From assembly GCA_003439945.1 (NCBI GenBank), contig QVRM01001126.1, positions 124,001 through 188,000 on the forward strand: a stretch of DNA of 64,000 bases, given 5' to 3'. Positions 53,402-64,000 of this stretch are shown one piece after another (position 1 is the first letter of the stretch; each line of letters starts with the position of its first letter). The translations under genes and the position numbers were made by a program. The notes under the pieces are model-generated. The model did no database searches, was not told the origin of the DNA, and worked only from the letters and a program-made list of their open reading frames with translations. The stretch is from Dermanyssus gallinae. Its lineage: Eukaryota > Arthropoda > Arachnida > Mesostigmata > Dermanyssidae.

Positions 53402-54681
53402 CGCGTCGAGCCGGAGTGGAGCAGTCCGGAATGGCACACAAGATGATGGCGCTGCCAGCGCCAGAAGAGCAGATGTCCGGATGAAGCCAGACCGTTCGAT
53501 GTCACCGCCTATGTTGACATATGCTCAACCTCTCCGAAAAGCAAGCTGTCTGTATCTAACTGTGTCGTTCTGCTGGCTTTGATCGATATCGCTGCGATAG
53601 TCGTGCATAGCAACTACACGAAACGTCCACGAAATGTCGTGGGGACGAACCAGCTGCTCTGTTTGAGTTTCTTCCAAAGAAGAAGAAGAAGAAGAGAGCA
53701 AGATCTAGCTGAGCCACAGTTGTAGGTGTACGTGGTCTAACCTCGTGTTGACATGCATTCCCATCAAAGGTTCCTGTCTGTCTGTTACTATTGTTATTGT
53801 TGTTGTTGTTGTCGTCGTCGTCGTTGTTTCTTTTTCTTCCAGTGATTCGTGTTCGTCTTTCCCTCTTGTTTTCCCTCTCAGCAAATTTCACGCACACAGC
53901 GAAGAATTGGGAGAGAGTCTCTTCTCCTAGGTAACGGAGTTCTCTTAAGAGCTGATCGTTGAACAGCACCAGCAGCAGCGCACAGCCTGTGGCCTGACCA
54001 GCCACTACACTCTCAGTCATGTAAGCTTTCGGAGTACACTTTGGCTACAAACGACGCACATTGAGAGGCGGACGGGCGGGCAGACCAACAGGTATCAAAC
54101 ACATACGGAACACAGGCAGCACTTTTCCTGTGTCGGTCGTCTGCCCAATATCTTACTGTATCTACCTTCTCGCGGAAGTTAGCTGTTCGATCATGAGTTT
54201 GTCGAGAGAGACTCTTGCTTTTAGAGATACCAACTCGAACCACTGCGGCCACAATCGCTGATGTCGTGCGACTCGTTATTGCTACTGCTGTTGTTGATAC
54301 TACTGCGCTGGTGGTGAAGGGTGCAAGGTGTTGTTTTAATTATCGCCATTGTCGGCTGTCATTTGGGTCGGTGTGTCTATATACTTATTTTGGCTATGCA
54401 GTAACGCCAGTGGCTTACATCGTTATCGAATAACTACTGCTTTTATCCGGACGGGTGTTAGATCGACAGAATAGTGGCGTCCAAAAGCCGATGGCCTCCA
54501 TTACGATGGAGTTTATTTATATATATATATATAGATCGCACAAAGAACGCGTATTAATGTGCCTACTATTCCTGCGATCAGGAGACCATTAATATTAAAA
54601 CGTTAATATATTTTTTTAATTAAACAACTTAAGATTTAAAATATAAAATTAAAGAGAAATCAATTTTTGCCACTAAAAGTA

Positions 54682-54717
<36 letters not shown>

Positions 54718-54879
54718 CTACGCAAACACTACGGCCCTAAATTTGTTATTACGAGTATCGCCATGGGTGAAGCCACGACGACATTAGGTTAGAAGAAAAC
54801 CAGCTGTTTGTAAGTAAATATGGTTGCTTTATTAATTCGTCTAGTGTGGGACAATATACTTGCTAGGTACACATGTTTT
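53402..54879. other. Upstream region of cytidine deaminase copy B
   Basis: Probable promoter and 5' UTR. A GTT/GTC triplet run at about 53786-53830 and its flanks resemble the region at 40.9-41.1 kb upstream of copy A. TA runs at about 54516-54531 and 54689-54715. No separate gene recognised. Confidence 0.5.
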
Positions 54880-55064
54880 CAAGGATATATATATATGTAT
54901 TTATGGATATATATACTAGTATATATATATATATATATAGATTAGATTAGATATTATATATATATATATATAGATATATATATTATATATGTGTATATAT
55001 ATATATAATATATATATATAACATATATATATATTATACATACTATGTTCTATATACTATATAT

Positions 55065-55097
<33 letters not shown>

Positions 55098-55165
55098 CTT
55101 ATATATACTATATAATATATACATATACATATGTATATATATATATATATTTATATATATAGAAG
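54880..55165. repeat. Irregular (TA)n-rich block
   Basis: About 285 bp of TA dinucleotides with ATTATATA, CATATA and AGATTAGATT interruptions; an older, more degenerate tract than the pure ones elsewhere. Confidence 0.9.
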
Positions 55166-56145
55166 GACAACGGGATTACTTGAAAGTCCGCAAAACTTGA
55201 TCGGGCATCTTACTCGTTGTTTCTCGTGGCCGTGTCAATTCACGATGTTTTTCGTGGCCGTGTCAATTCACAATGTTTTTCGTCGCCGCGTTAATGAATC
55301 CAGACCTTGCAAAGACCTGACTCAAAAGATTCTTACTTGCTCACAAGGCAGGTTTAGTTGAATCCACTTGTTGAGCGTCGACTGGCACGTGTGTACTTTA
55401 TTGTACAGGCGTCGTCACGTCGAAGCTGCAATCTCAAAATCCTTCGACTTCATCTGTTGAAGCTCTACGTGAAGCTTGAGCGTTCTGTCGTTGCATTCTT
55501 ATATCTGCGACACAAAGTACTAACGTAATGTACTGTCCTACGAAACGAAATAGAACATATTGAACTGCTTAGTATGTGTTTTAAGTCCAGATGGCGCAAC
55601 TCCTAAAATAAATATGGAGGACAAAAAAGACGGCTCTTGTTTTCAATTGGCATCGCGCCGCAATACAGTAATTAAGTGGCATCTATACATTATCCTATCC
55701 ATACATATCTCTGTAGCACCTATACATATCCAACCATATATATATATATATATACTTGTAAGCGTTTAAAAAAAAGCTTCACTTAGTTACTGTCTCATTT
55801 CTCATGGAGAGACAACGACGCACATACACCAGACTATAGGCTCCTCTTAGCTATATATATATATATGGCAGTACTTTCAAGCTTCGTTATCTCTGTCTTG
55901 CGCTCTGAAGAATGTAACAATAGCTACAACAAGATCCAATTTGAACAGTCCTCCATCACAACTTTCTTTCTATTATAGAAATATAAAAAATAAAGCGTCT
56001 TGGTTGTGGACCAGATAATATGATCTCATTCCACTTACAATAGTGGAGTTGTAATGATGTGAAATAGGCACATGTAAGGCAATAATGCGATTATTCTTTT
56101 AAAATAACACATTACTGAGCTACACCTCAGTATATATATATATAA
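55166..56145. other. Gene-free stretch
   Basis: A short direct repeat of cgtggccgtgtcaattcac occurs at about 55225-55270. TA runs at about 55736-55755 and 55849-55866. No gene recognised. Confidence 0.45.
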
Positions 56146-56343
56146 ATAACCGCCGCACAAAGCCGAGCAGCCTAAATGGCAAGAAGAGTGGCCAGGTGAA
56201 GTGATCTCGAAAAGACCGTACTGCGGCCACCCCCCGTCAAGGGGCAAAGAGGACGAATGGACGTTTTGTGGGTGCGAGTCGCACACTACCGTGGCTTTAA
56301 CAACGTCGCCCGGTGTGCATAACGCATTTTACCAGTTACCTCT
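56146..56343 (+). mobile_element. 5'-truncated LINE 3' end (same family as 17361-17745)
   Basis: aaccgccgcacaaagccgag, ttctcgaa-type and ggccaccccccg segments and the tail gcattttaccagttacctc match the minus-strand fragment at 17.4 kb. The 5' break abuts a TA run at 56131-56144. Confidence 0.75.
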
Positions 56344-56861
56344 TACGTACAGTCTTTAAACAAAATATATGTATATATAAATATAATAATACAAGTACAC
56401 ATAATTACAGACATACGGCCGAACTTTGAGAAAGTGAAGTAGGTATTCTATCGAAAGCTGTTTGGACAGACTACACAGAAGTATTACGTACTTCCGAACA
56501 AGCGAGAATGGCTTTTAGTCCCTTTAGCTCGATGCAGCGTCAACTGCCTACGTCAACTTGAGAAAACGTCTACGCATAAGGCTAATTTGATCAGAGCGAG
56601 GCAGATTTATATACGTGCTCTAAGCATTCGAATCGCATACAGCAGTAGCTTATTGATCATACAAGTCAATCTGTCTACGCGGCGTATATGAAAACAAATG
56701 CACTACAATCGCAACCGCTACAAAATGCGGCAACAGCAGTAGTTAACGACAGCAGAAACAGCAGGAATAGCCGTGTCAAAAGCAGCAACAATTGTGTAGT
56801 ATGTAAACATCTGCTTGCTTGAAGAAGAACTACATAAATGCTTGCCGGCGCTCGCCACCAT
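56344..56861. other. 3' flank of the CRAL-TRIO gene
   Basis: Likely includes the 3' UTR of the CRAL-TRIO gene. No clear minus-strand AATAAA nearby. No other feature recognised. Confidence 0.4.
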
Positions 56862-57331
56862 TTATCCTCTCGGCACGTAGTCTTTTGTGAAATCGATGTA
56901 TCCGTATGCGGCGTCCTTGAGGAACGTGTCGTTGAGGTCAAGGAGTTCCTGCACTCGAGACGAGTTATCGAGCGGGTAAGGCCCGCCGAGAAAATCGGGC
57001 AGATACTTCGGGGCGACATGTCCGTGCAGACCGGCCAGATTCGAGCCGTGCAAGTGCATTCGTCTCGACATTTTGAACGATAACAGGTGTCTGCAAGATG
57101 AGCCGGCGGGAAAAGTACACATCCCAAAAAAAAACTCGTTATGCATCTGAGGGCCAGACGAAGACATCAGGGTGTTGCGCTGGCATATGATTAGTTAACG
57201 GTAACTACTTAGTTGCGTTCGTGACCAGTGACTACAACACTGTTGAACAACCGGGCGCGATTCTTTGACCTATTTCTATATTTCGACAAGTATATTTGTA
57301 TATGCATATATATTTATATATCATACGTATA

Positions 57332-57381
<50 letters not shown>

Positions 57382-57424
57382 TATGTATATATATGCACGC
57401 GAAAAACATATATAAAATATATAA

Positions 57425-57503
<79 letters not shown>

Positions 57504-57813
57504 TGACTTTCTTTTACGCTATACGCGTTTGAAAATGCTACTTAGATAACATCAAGAAAGGTTTATCTTTGTACCTAATAATGTTCCAGATGATCGAAAA
57601 TATGGACGGCTGATTAACGATGTGAATCGCCTTGATACGGCATGGAAAGCAATCTTGAATCATCGTGGTGATATTCTTCAAGTCGTACGGGGTGAGATTC
57701 TTGATGTGGCACATTGACAAGCCTGTCATGTCGATTATGACCACGGAACCTGGAACCATTCAGAAACAAAACAGACGTATTTATTGTTAGTTTAATCTGA
57801 AGAAAATACCAAA

Positions 57814-57855
<42 letters not shown>

Positions 57856-57907
57856 TTCCGTAATATGTGTCCTGCATTTATATTGTTTATATACGAAAAA
57901 TAACTTG

Positions 57908-57947
<40 letters not shown>

Positions 57948-58446
57948 TTCCGTAATATGTGTCCTGCATTTATATTGTTTATATACGAAAAATAACTTGT
58001 AAATATATATATGATCTTTTAGTCTTCCCTTTTTGTCAGGAGTTAGTGTGGCTAACCTTTGATGAGGGTCTGCACGTCTCGAATCGAGAGCTCCATCATG
58101 AGCAAAGTGGACATGAAGAAGTCGTTCTTGCTGAGCTTAGCCGGATCCCACGCCGAACCGCAGCGAATGAGAAACAGCGTCCGACCCTCGGCGTCTTTGT
58201 GCGGAAGCACCGTGCACAACTGGTGCGGCCACGACATGCGCTGGTCGACGGGTGTGAAGGCGTTCCGGAACATGGCCGCTGTCTCGACTCGAAGCTTGTA
58301 GTAGCGGCCAATCATCTTGCGGGCGCGAGTCGCATCGAACTTGGCTGGCCGAAGAAAGCTACACAATGGCATTGCGAGCAATATTTAGCAACGGCAGAAA
58401 CAACAACAACAAACACAATTATTCCAAAGCCCATGTAGGCATATAT

Positions 58447-58497
<51 letters not shown>

Positions 58498-58690
58498 TTT
58501 AAAGATTTTCCGTAAAGCTATTGCCCGTGTACGGTTTTTCATGTCATGGCTAATTTTAATCCACTCCGGCATTTACCTTGTCTAAATTAGAAACCATGCA
58601 AACCAATTTTAGAGTGGCCGATCTGGGTCTCGAACCTAGTCCTCCCGAATGCAAGGCAAAGACTTTGCCACTAAGCCATCTTGCTCGGTG

Positions 58691-58749
<59 letters not shown>

Positions 58750-59101
58750 AGAACAAGTGTGTACCGTCTTCTTATCGAAATTTACCGCGTTTGAGTATTG
58801 AGCTAACCCAATAACAATAACCCAGCATTAACCGGTATGCGGGAGGCTCCTATCTACATATGTCTATGAACGCTCACCGCAGAAGAAAGGCGGTGTCCGT
58901 CCTTGAGCGCAGATCACTGTCGTGTTCCTTGCTGAGAAGATCTCGTAGAACTTCGAGGCATTTTTCTCGACGCTCGGGCGTCTCCCGGATTTCGAGTTCC
59001 GCCATCTGTTGCTGCTCCGGAGTTAGCCGTGGCGCATTCTCGATAAAACCGGAGTTCTTCTGCCAGAGAATGACTTCGTCCGCTCCCTGTTCGGAAGGCA
59101 T
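56862..59101 (-). CDS. CRAL-TRIO (Sec14-like) lipid-binding protein, four exons, complete
   Basis: Exons (minus strand): 59101-58878, 58358-58057, 57749-57575 and 57090-56862; GT-AG introns in phases 2, 1 and 2; 309 residues, the usual size for the family. The N-terminal CRAL-TRIO helical domain spans the first junction (DTAFLLR joined to [20 protein letters not shown]). The lipid-binding domain follows: [50 protein letters not shown] and [10 protein letters not shown]. This is the alpha-tocopherol-transfer/retinaldehyde-binding/clavesin-like group, which carries small hydrophobic ligands or phosphoinositides in the cytosol; the ligand cannot be read from the sequence. A CAG acceptor lies 8 nt upstream of the ATG, implying a 5' UTR exon. 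Introns contain TA tracts, a tandem duplication and a tRNA-like SINE. Confidence 0.93.
57329..57500. repeat. (TA)n microsatellites in the last intron of the CRAL-TRIO gene
   Basis: Two long TA runs (about 57333-57380 and 57429-57500) separated by a short unique piece. Confidence 0.95.
57818..58003. repeat. Tandem duplication of a (TA)n plus unique 57-bp unit
   Basis: A 57-bp segment starting acttccgtaatatgtgtcct occurs at 57854-57910 and identically at 57946-58002, each preceded by about 36 bp of TA; period 92 bp. Confidence 0.9.
58448..58491. repeat. (TA)n microsatellite in intron 1 of the CRAL-TRIO gene
   Basis: TA run of about 44 bp. Confidence 0.95.
58560..58690 (-). mobile_element. tRNA-like SINE, family D, copy 2
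   Basis: The minus strand reads caccgagcaagatggcttag, tttgccttgcattcgggagg and a B-box-like taggttcgagaccca, then a non-tRNA tail to about 58560. The head resembles tRNA-Ala (TGC) but the stems do not close well, so a functional tRNA is unlikely. It shares its head with 33456-33512. Its 5' end abuts (TA)n at 58696-58745. Confidence 0.65.
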
Positions 59102-61817
59102 CGTTCGTACTGCAAGACGCCAACAACAGCAAACGATACCAGATGGCACATCGTGAGTTTTCATAGAGAAGTTTATCGTCTGAATATCGCATACACACGA
59201 TTCGTAATTCGGCATTGCAAGAAGTTTCGGTAATGAAGCAATTCCAATATGATTCGGACTTTATTCATTCTCAAGCATCAGTGCAAATCACACGTACACG
59301 ATCAGTATTAGCGTATTACGCAATAGTAACGTCATGGGCGTCGTACATATCAATAAAACACACTTACAACTTGTTTTACCCACTACAACTGCTATGGGCC
59401 GGCACGAAAGCCTTGATTTATAGCGACATTTTTGATGTCGACAAAAAATACGATTAAGCTGACATAGAAGTCGAGTTAATTGTTATCCTTTTATCGCACA
59501 GAGCCATAGCATTGCCTTATTTTAAAGCAAACATCACTAATACAAATCATCAATGCCTCTCAGCGATTTCATATAGGAAACGGAAAGTGGTCTAGATCAA
59601 AAACAAATCCTTAAAAATGTTTTAGGTAGTTTAAGTTCGATTAGTAGAGGCAGCGCAGCCGCAGAAGTTAGCCAACAGATGTAAGTTTAAATCAAACATA
59701 GCCATTACTTTAATATTGATAGTATTTTTTATATATATGATTTTTTATATTAAAATATATTTATTTAGCCAACCAAAAATATGTTGTTCATTGTCTATGC
59801 TTGATTCAGATGTGCTTTTGTTATTTGGCTATACACACTCCGCCTCCCTCTTTCGTATCTTTTCTTCCTTTAAATGGGTGCACCAATTCTAATTCGTGCT
59901 GCTGTCCTTCCTGCTTGAACGATCGATCTAAATGTCAGTAGATAAGCAATTAGCAAATTTCGGCTTTGTTTCAGAGCAGCGAAACAGAACGAAGCACCGA
60001 GAGTCCTGCATCTCACGGGGCTACAAACGCTTCCAGTGTATTCGTCTTCCGTGTTGTACTAGTGATTTGTCGCCACTGGGCATATAGTCTTCGTTTGATG
60101 GACCGATAAAGTATTCGATATAAGTATGCAGACGCGTCTATAGTTGCAAAATTCGGCGATTCACCGCAATCGCACGCTCAGTAAAATGAGGTTCTGTGAA
60201 AGAACATTGCATCATAAGTACAAACGGAATGACGTCTTATGATCACTTTGCATACGTCTTATTGCAAGCGATGTAAGCATACATTGTGGGTCTTGTTACA
60301 TCTAGGTGTATTATGCAAGAAAATAGTCATGTAGCATCGTTCTCACCGTCAATGATTCGGTGCTAATATTTTTTGTGTTGCTTTTAGGGTTTCCACATTT
60401 GCGAAACCATTGGCTGCATGTGCGTGCCTATAGCACCCCATATGGGGACTGCAACTTCGGCGAATTGCAGCGCAACATGGCTGCAACTCTGAAGCGTTCC
60501 AACCGCTAACATCTAACTAACATCGGCCCGAACCATTGACGATTGACGTTAGAGCACGGCCGCGCCATGATTTCGCACGGTACTTAAAGCCAGCCGAACC
60601 ATGGCACTTGGTCTCTGTACACAGTGAACAGGATATCGTCTCTATTTTGGTACCCACAACGCGAGTTGCACACACACACACAAACCTTGCTGCACATCGA
60701 CGAAATCCATCACGATCAACAAAACCTGCGTGTTTCCTTGAGCTGAGATCCGAACTTCACTTCACTTGAGGTACGACGAATGTCAAACTGATTGTCAATC
60801 TTCTCATGCACTGTATACAATACAACAACTCAGTATACAAATACGGACGGATTTGTATTACGAAGAGTGGTACTGGCACGAGTACTGCATATCTATCTAT
60901 CTATCAATCTATCTGTCTACCAGCAATAATCGAACTAGTCAAGTCAAGAAACACAGCAACACAGAGCGAAACTCGTAGAGCTCAGAGCTATCCAGAGCAA
61001 GCATGTGAATGGTGCTCGACCACGCGGTGAACGGTGCTTTTGTTCTCGACTCGCTCCCATACGAAACAGCGCCACATCCCGCTGCAGCGACTCGTCGACG
61101 AGGCGGAGCATCGCACCCAGCATCGGCGGCGAGGTCGCGTCGGCTCTGAGGCTGCGACCGCCGCTACTAGGTGCACTGCGTCTTTCACCGCTCTGCGTTT
61201 CTCTGTGAAGGCGTCGTCGTCCGCCTGCTTCGCGCGAAGCCTGTGGTCTTTAGTCGGTCGTTCTGGTCGAGGGTGCTAAGAGGGGGAGATACGAGTTAAA
61301 TCTCGCTCCGGCGAGCGCCCGTTTAACTATCGTACTCGATTGAGTTTATTCTGGAGTTTGCCGCCCAACTGCGATGGGTGGGGCGACAGAGGCGATGACT
61401 CAGCTCATGGGGCGCTCCGCAGGCGATCTCTGTGGGCGCCGCTTAGCCAGTAATCGTAGTAGTAGTAGTAGTAGTAGTGGGCGTTGTAGGGTTCAGAACT
61501 CCCCCAGCACCGAGTAGTTGAGTGCGTTGATAACGACGATTAAGGTGATGGTGGTGGTGGTGATGATGGTGGTGATCAACTGGTTGGCGATGGTGGTGAT
61601 CAACTGGTTGGAGTGTAGGCGAGTCGAGCGAGACTGCGGCGTAGCGTTCGACATTGCGACATTAAGTCCGCATAGATCTTCTCCCAACTCTTGAGCAGCT
61701 GAACCTGCTGAGCGCGCCATGATGAAGGATAGTTCGACAATCGTTTCCCATTGCTTGCGTCTGGGCGTGCGTCAAGGGGAAGCCTGTCGATGGGTGTAAA
61801 ACAAATAGATCTATATA
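59102..61817. other. Gene-free stretch, no complete gene recognised
   Basis: Includes the upstream region of the CRAL-TRIO gene. 60950-61450 is GC-rich with open frames on both strands; one minus-strand frame reads LGAMLRLVDESLQRDVALFR, which looks helical, but I cannot assign it. A TAG triplet run lies at about 61455-61480 and GGT/GAT triplets at 61545-61610. Confidence 0.4.
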
Positions 61818-62240
61818 TACGAGGGTGAATTGAAAAGTTCTAAAAGAGATTTATAAAAATAGAATTTTATTAATTTGTGTTGCAAAGTGTTTTTATTCAT
61901 GAAATTGCTACTGCCGATTTTAATGCGTTTGTGCCACCTTCTTTGCCACTCTTCGAAACATTTTTAAACGCGTATTTCGGAATTGTGTTGAATTGCTCCT
62001 GAGAATGTTTCTTCATCTTCTTTATAGTTTTAAATCGTTGTCCTTAATTTTTTTTATTATTGGAAACATGAAAGGTCGAGGGGGTTGCAGGGAGGTTGTG
62101 GAAATATAAAAATCGATTTTATATGAAAAACAATAATAAAAAATATAATTGTTTTTAAATAATTCAAAATCAGTAACGATGTGCGCGCCGACGCGTTGTC
62201 GTAATGGAGGAGTTCAACAGTGGTTTGCTTAAAACCTGAA
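61818..62240 (-). pseudogene. mariner-type transposase, C-terminal remnant
   Basis: A plus-strand terminus tacgagggtgaattgaaaag next to a TA run resembles a mariner inverted repeat. The minus strand reads VELLHYDNASARTSLL, then FPQPPCNPLDLSCF (degenerate HHDN and SPDLAPSD regions) and KCFEEWQRRWHKRIKIGSSN, the usual C-terminal helix. Frameshifts and stops are present; the N-terminal half is missing. Confidence 0.75.
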
Positions 62241-62361
62241 GCTGGAGGCTCTCCCAGAATACAAAACTGTCGGGTAGGATCTAGAGTTGCTAGGCGTTCC
62301 CCTGTTTCCGCACGGAGTTTCGGCTGCCCGTTAGAGGTGGCTGGCCAAGCTAGGATATGCG

Positions 62362-62742
62362 ATGTCACTTGGTAGGCTCTCACTGTTGCCTTTTAATTAC
62401 ATATCCTCGTTTTTGACCCTACGCCTTAAGCACTGGTTCCGCGGTACAGAGCTTTGCAATCCTATGTCGGACTTGACAGGGAAGGTCGGTGGGAAGAGAC
62501 CTGACGGTCTGACCTTGACTTCGTTCGAGAGCAGTTGCATGCTGCTTTGGAACTTTACTGACTCAACAGCCCCTCCAATAGTTAGTGATGGCGCGTCCCG
62601 GATCGGCCATGCTTCAGCTTTCGCCGAAACACGCAAGGTGAGGTACTACCCAGTTTTCCCTTTGTCACCGTTGGCAGACTGGGCCCGGTTACTCGCAATC
62701 TGCTGCAGAAAGCCGGCAGATTTTAGCGGGCGATTCTCTTAG
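62362..62742 (+). pseudogene. Candidate retroelement C-terminal (restriction-endonuclease-like) domain fragment
   Basis: An open frame contains GKRPDGLTLTSF, LLWNFTDSTAPP, then IGHASAFAETRKVRYY. This spacing (PDG...W-x-x-T...A..AE..K..KY) resembles a PD-(D/E)xK-like domain found downstream of reverse transcriptases in some invertebrate retroelements. That recognition is from memory and weak; no RT sequence adjoins it. Confidence 0.35.
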
Positions 62743-63070
62743 ACAGAGCCTGTTGCTAGATAAATTACGTGACTGATGTGGAGGTGTGTACAGAATCTTA
62801 GGTTTACCCATACAGGGAAGCCTCTTTAATATAAAAGAATACAAGCTATATTTTTCTTAAATTCTTCATACTGATCAGGCAGTACTGCAGTATTCTAAGA
62901 AATAACATTCTCTCGTCAAATATAATCATAAAGGATACAACGGATTGCGACCGGTACGTAGTCACTCGACGACTGGTACTTCATGGTAATTTGTAACCAG
63001 AAAATATAACTGGTAGCAATTTATAGTGCCTGACGTTTCAAGTCCAGCTTAATTTTCAATTAATTCGATA
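62743..63070. other. Gene-free stretch
   Basis: AT-rich sequence with no recognised feature. Confidence 0.4.
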
Positions 63071-63420
63071 CCAAAATTGATTTCACAACTCAATCCTAAA
63101 ACACACTGCATACTTGTTGGGGACATACACCTGTGTGTTTTTGAAAATATTGACATAACAAAAAGATATACTGAAAGCATAGTGGCTGAGGGTTTCACTT
63201 TACTAAATGTAGAACTACCTACGATTTTTCAGATCCACAATCTGACATTGTGGATTCGAAACGTATAAGTGATCACCTACTAATTAATTTGGAATTTCGC
63301 TTATTTGATAAGAACAATAGCAAACAGCACTGCATCGTCAAATCAGTAGCGTATAATTTATTGAAGCCGAAAGTAGAACTTAAATATTGGTCATTCATGC
63401 AAACAACAGATTCGGCCACG
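63071..63420 (+). pseudogene. LINE AP-endonuclease fragment
   Basis: Frame 1 reads HCILVGDIHLCVFENIDI and SIVAEGFTLLNVELPT; after a frameshift near 63230 another frame gives SDIVDSKRISDHLLINLEF. GDI(N/H) and SDH are hallmark positions of the APE-type endonuclease of non-LTR elements; the Asn of GDxN is His here. No RT follows within the window. Confidence 0.6.
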
Positions 63421-64000
63421 TGAGTACTTTATTCTAGAGTGCATCCAACATTTCAGATAGAAAAATATACTTATTTGAGAGTGGGTGACACCTGGATTTG
63501 TATTAGCAATTAGCAAAATATACAAGCTGCATAAAATCGACAAGATAACAAAGTAACGTGAAGCAACACACCAATTCAATACTAACATAAATATTCTCTT
63601 TAAGCTTGTGAAAATCGGGGAAAAATCTTCAAAAGCTCAATTTCATCATGCCGAAACTAGCAAATGGAAAAAGGCATGGAAGGCCGTAAACTCATATTTC
63701 ACAGGAACTACAAGAGAGGACTCATTACGTCTAGAATTTGGCCAGGCAGGCAGACGCATGAAGCTTCGTACACGCAGGAAAACACAGTTGACAAATGCAC
63801 ACTCCGTGCACTCCACGTGGAAGCTCGTATTTAAACAGAGCAAGTGATGAAAGCTATAAACTATGTATGAAGTATATACGCAGCGATTGTCACATGCAAG
63901 ACCAGACCAGACCAGAGGTGAGAGGTATTAAAAATAGCCAGGCCTCCAACCTCTCGTCGGACGTGTTCAACTTTACTTTCCCACTCCGAGATAAAGCTCT
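63421..64000. other. Right-edge stretch, no assigned gene
   Basis: A plus-strand frame at 63608-63847 contains KWKKAWKAVNSYFTG, which could be a decayed continuation of the LINE remnant, but this is weak. A short direct repeat accagaccag occurs near 63901-63914. Confidence 0.35.

Noticed and set aside
57538..57574. Read-through of CRAL-TRIO exon 3 to the stop at 57538
   Set aside because: Splicing at the GT at 57574 joins ...WNIIR to [15 protein letters not shown] in phase and matches the family; the read-through would truncate the domain.
58612..58690. A functional tRNA-Ala gene
   Set aside because: Stems do not close properly, a non-tRNA tail follows, and a second truncated copy exists at 33456, which fits a SINE.

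Overview
The window is intron-containing, animal-type nuclear DNA: compact genes with GT-AG introns, very abundant (TA)n microsatellites, tRNA-derived SINEs, non-LTR retrotransposons and mariner remnants. The protein-coding genes read as arthropod. A mite or other chelicerate is my guess from overall character; I cannot prove it without a database search. There is no prokaryotic or organellar content.

Layout. 1-2022 (minus): an unbroken reverse-transcriptase ORF of an R2-clade retrotransposon (two C2H2 fingers, Myb-like segment, RT core) that runs off the left edge. 3.3-3.9 kb: an inverted-repeat element. 4.6-7.6 kb (minus): a complete four-exon IMP dehydrogenase gene. 8.9-24.9 kb: gene-poor, with large triplet-repeat arrays, SINEs, a LINE 3' end, a broken mariner at 18.4-19.45 kb and a cluster of large inverted repeats at 19.5-21.0 kb. 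26.6-30.7 kb (minus): a five-exon FKBP-like/TPR co-chaperone gene whose first exon(s) I could not find. 32.3-33.4 kb: a second inverted-repeat family. 35.85-39.63 kb and 48.05-53.40 kb (minus): two tandem paralogues of cytidine deaminase, each with a 10-nt first coding exon and the same intron phases. They lie in duplicated blocks of roughly 6 kb separated by a decayed LINE. In the second copy, intron 1 holds an old mariner split by a 5'-truncated R1-like LINE with a clean target-site duplication. 56.86-59.10 kb (minus): a complete four-exon CRAL-TRIO (Sec14-like) lipid-binding protein gene. 59.1-64.0 kb: no complete gene; remnants of a mariner, a retroelement tail and a LINE endonuclease.

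All recognised host genes (IMPDH, FKBP/TPR, two CDA, CRAL-TRIO) lie on the minus strand. They share no obvious pathway, apart from IMPDH and CDA both belonging to nucleotide metabolism (purine synthesis and pyrimidine salvage); in an animal genome this need not be meaningful.

Gene models were built by hand from splice signals, phase agreement and family resemblance. Several repeat boundaries are approximate. (TA)n tracts not listed separately occur near 4.84, 6.33, 13.06, 27.82, 30.34, 33.78, 35.21, 46.36, 47.37, 49.74 and 54.69 kb.
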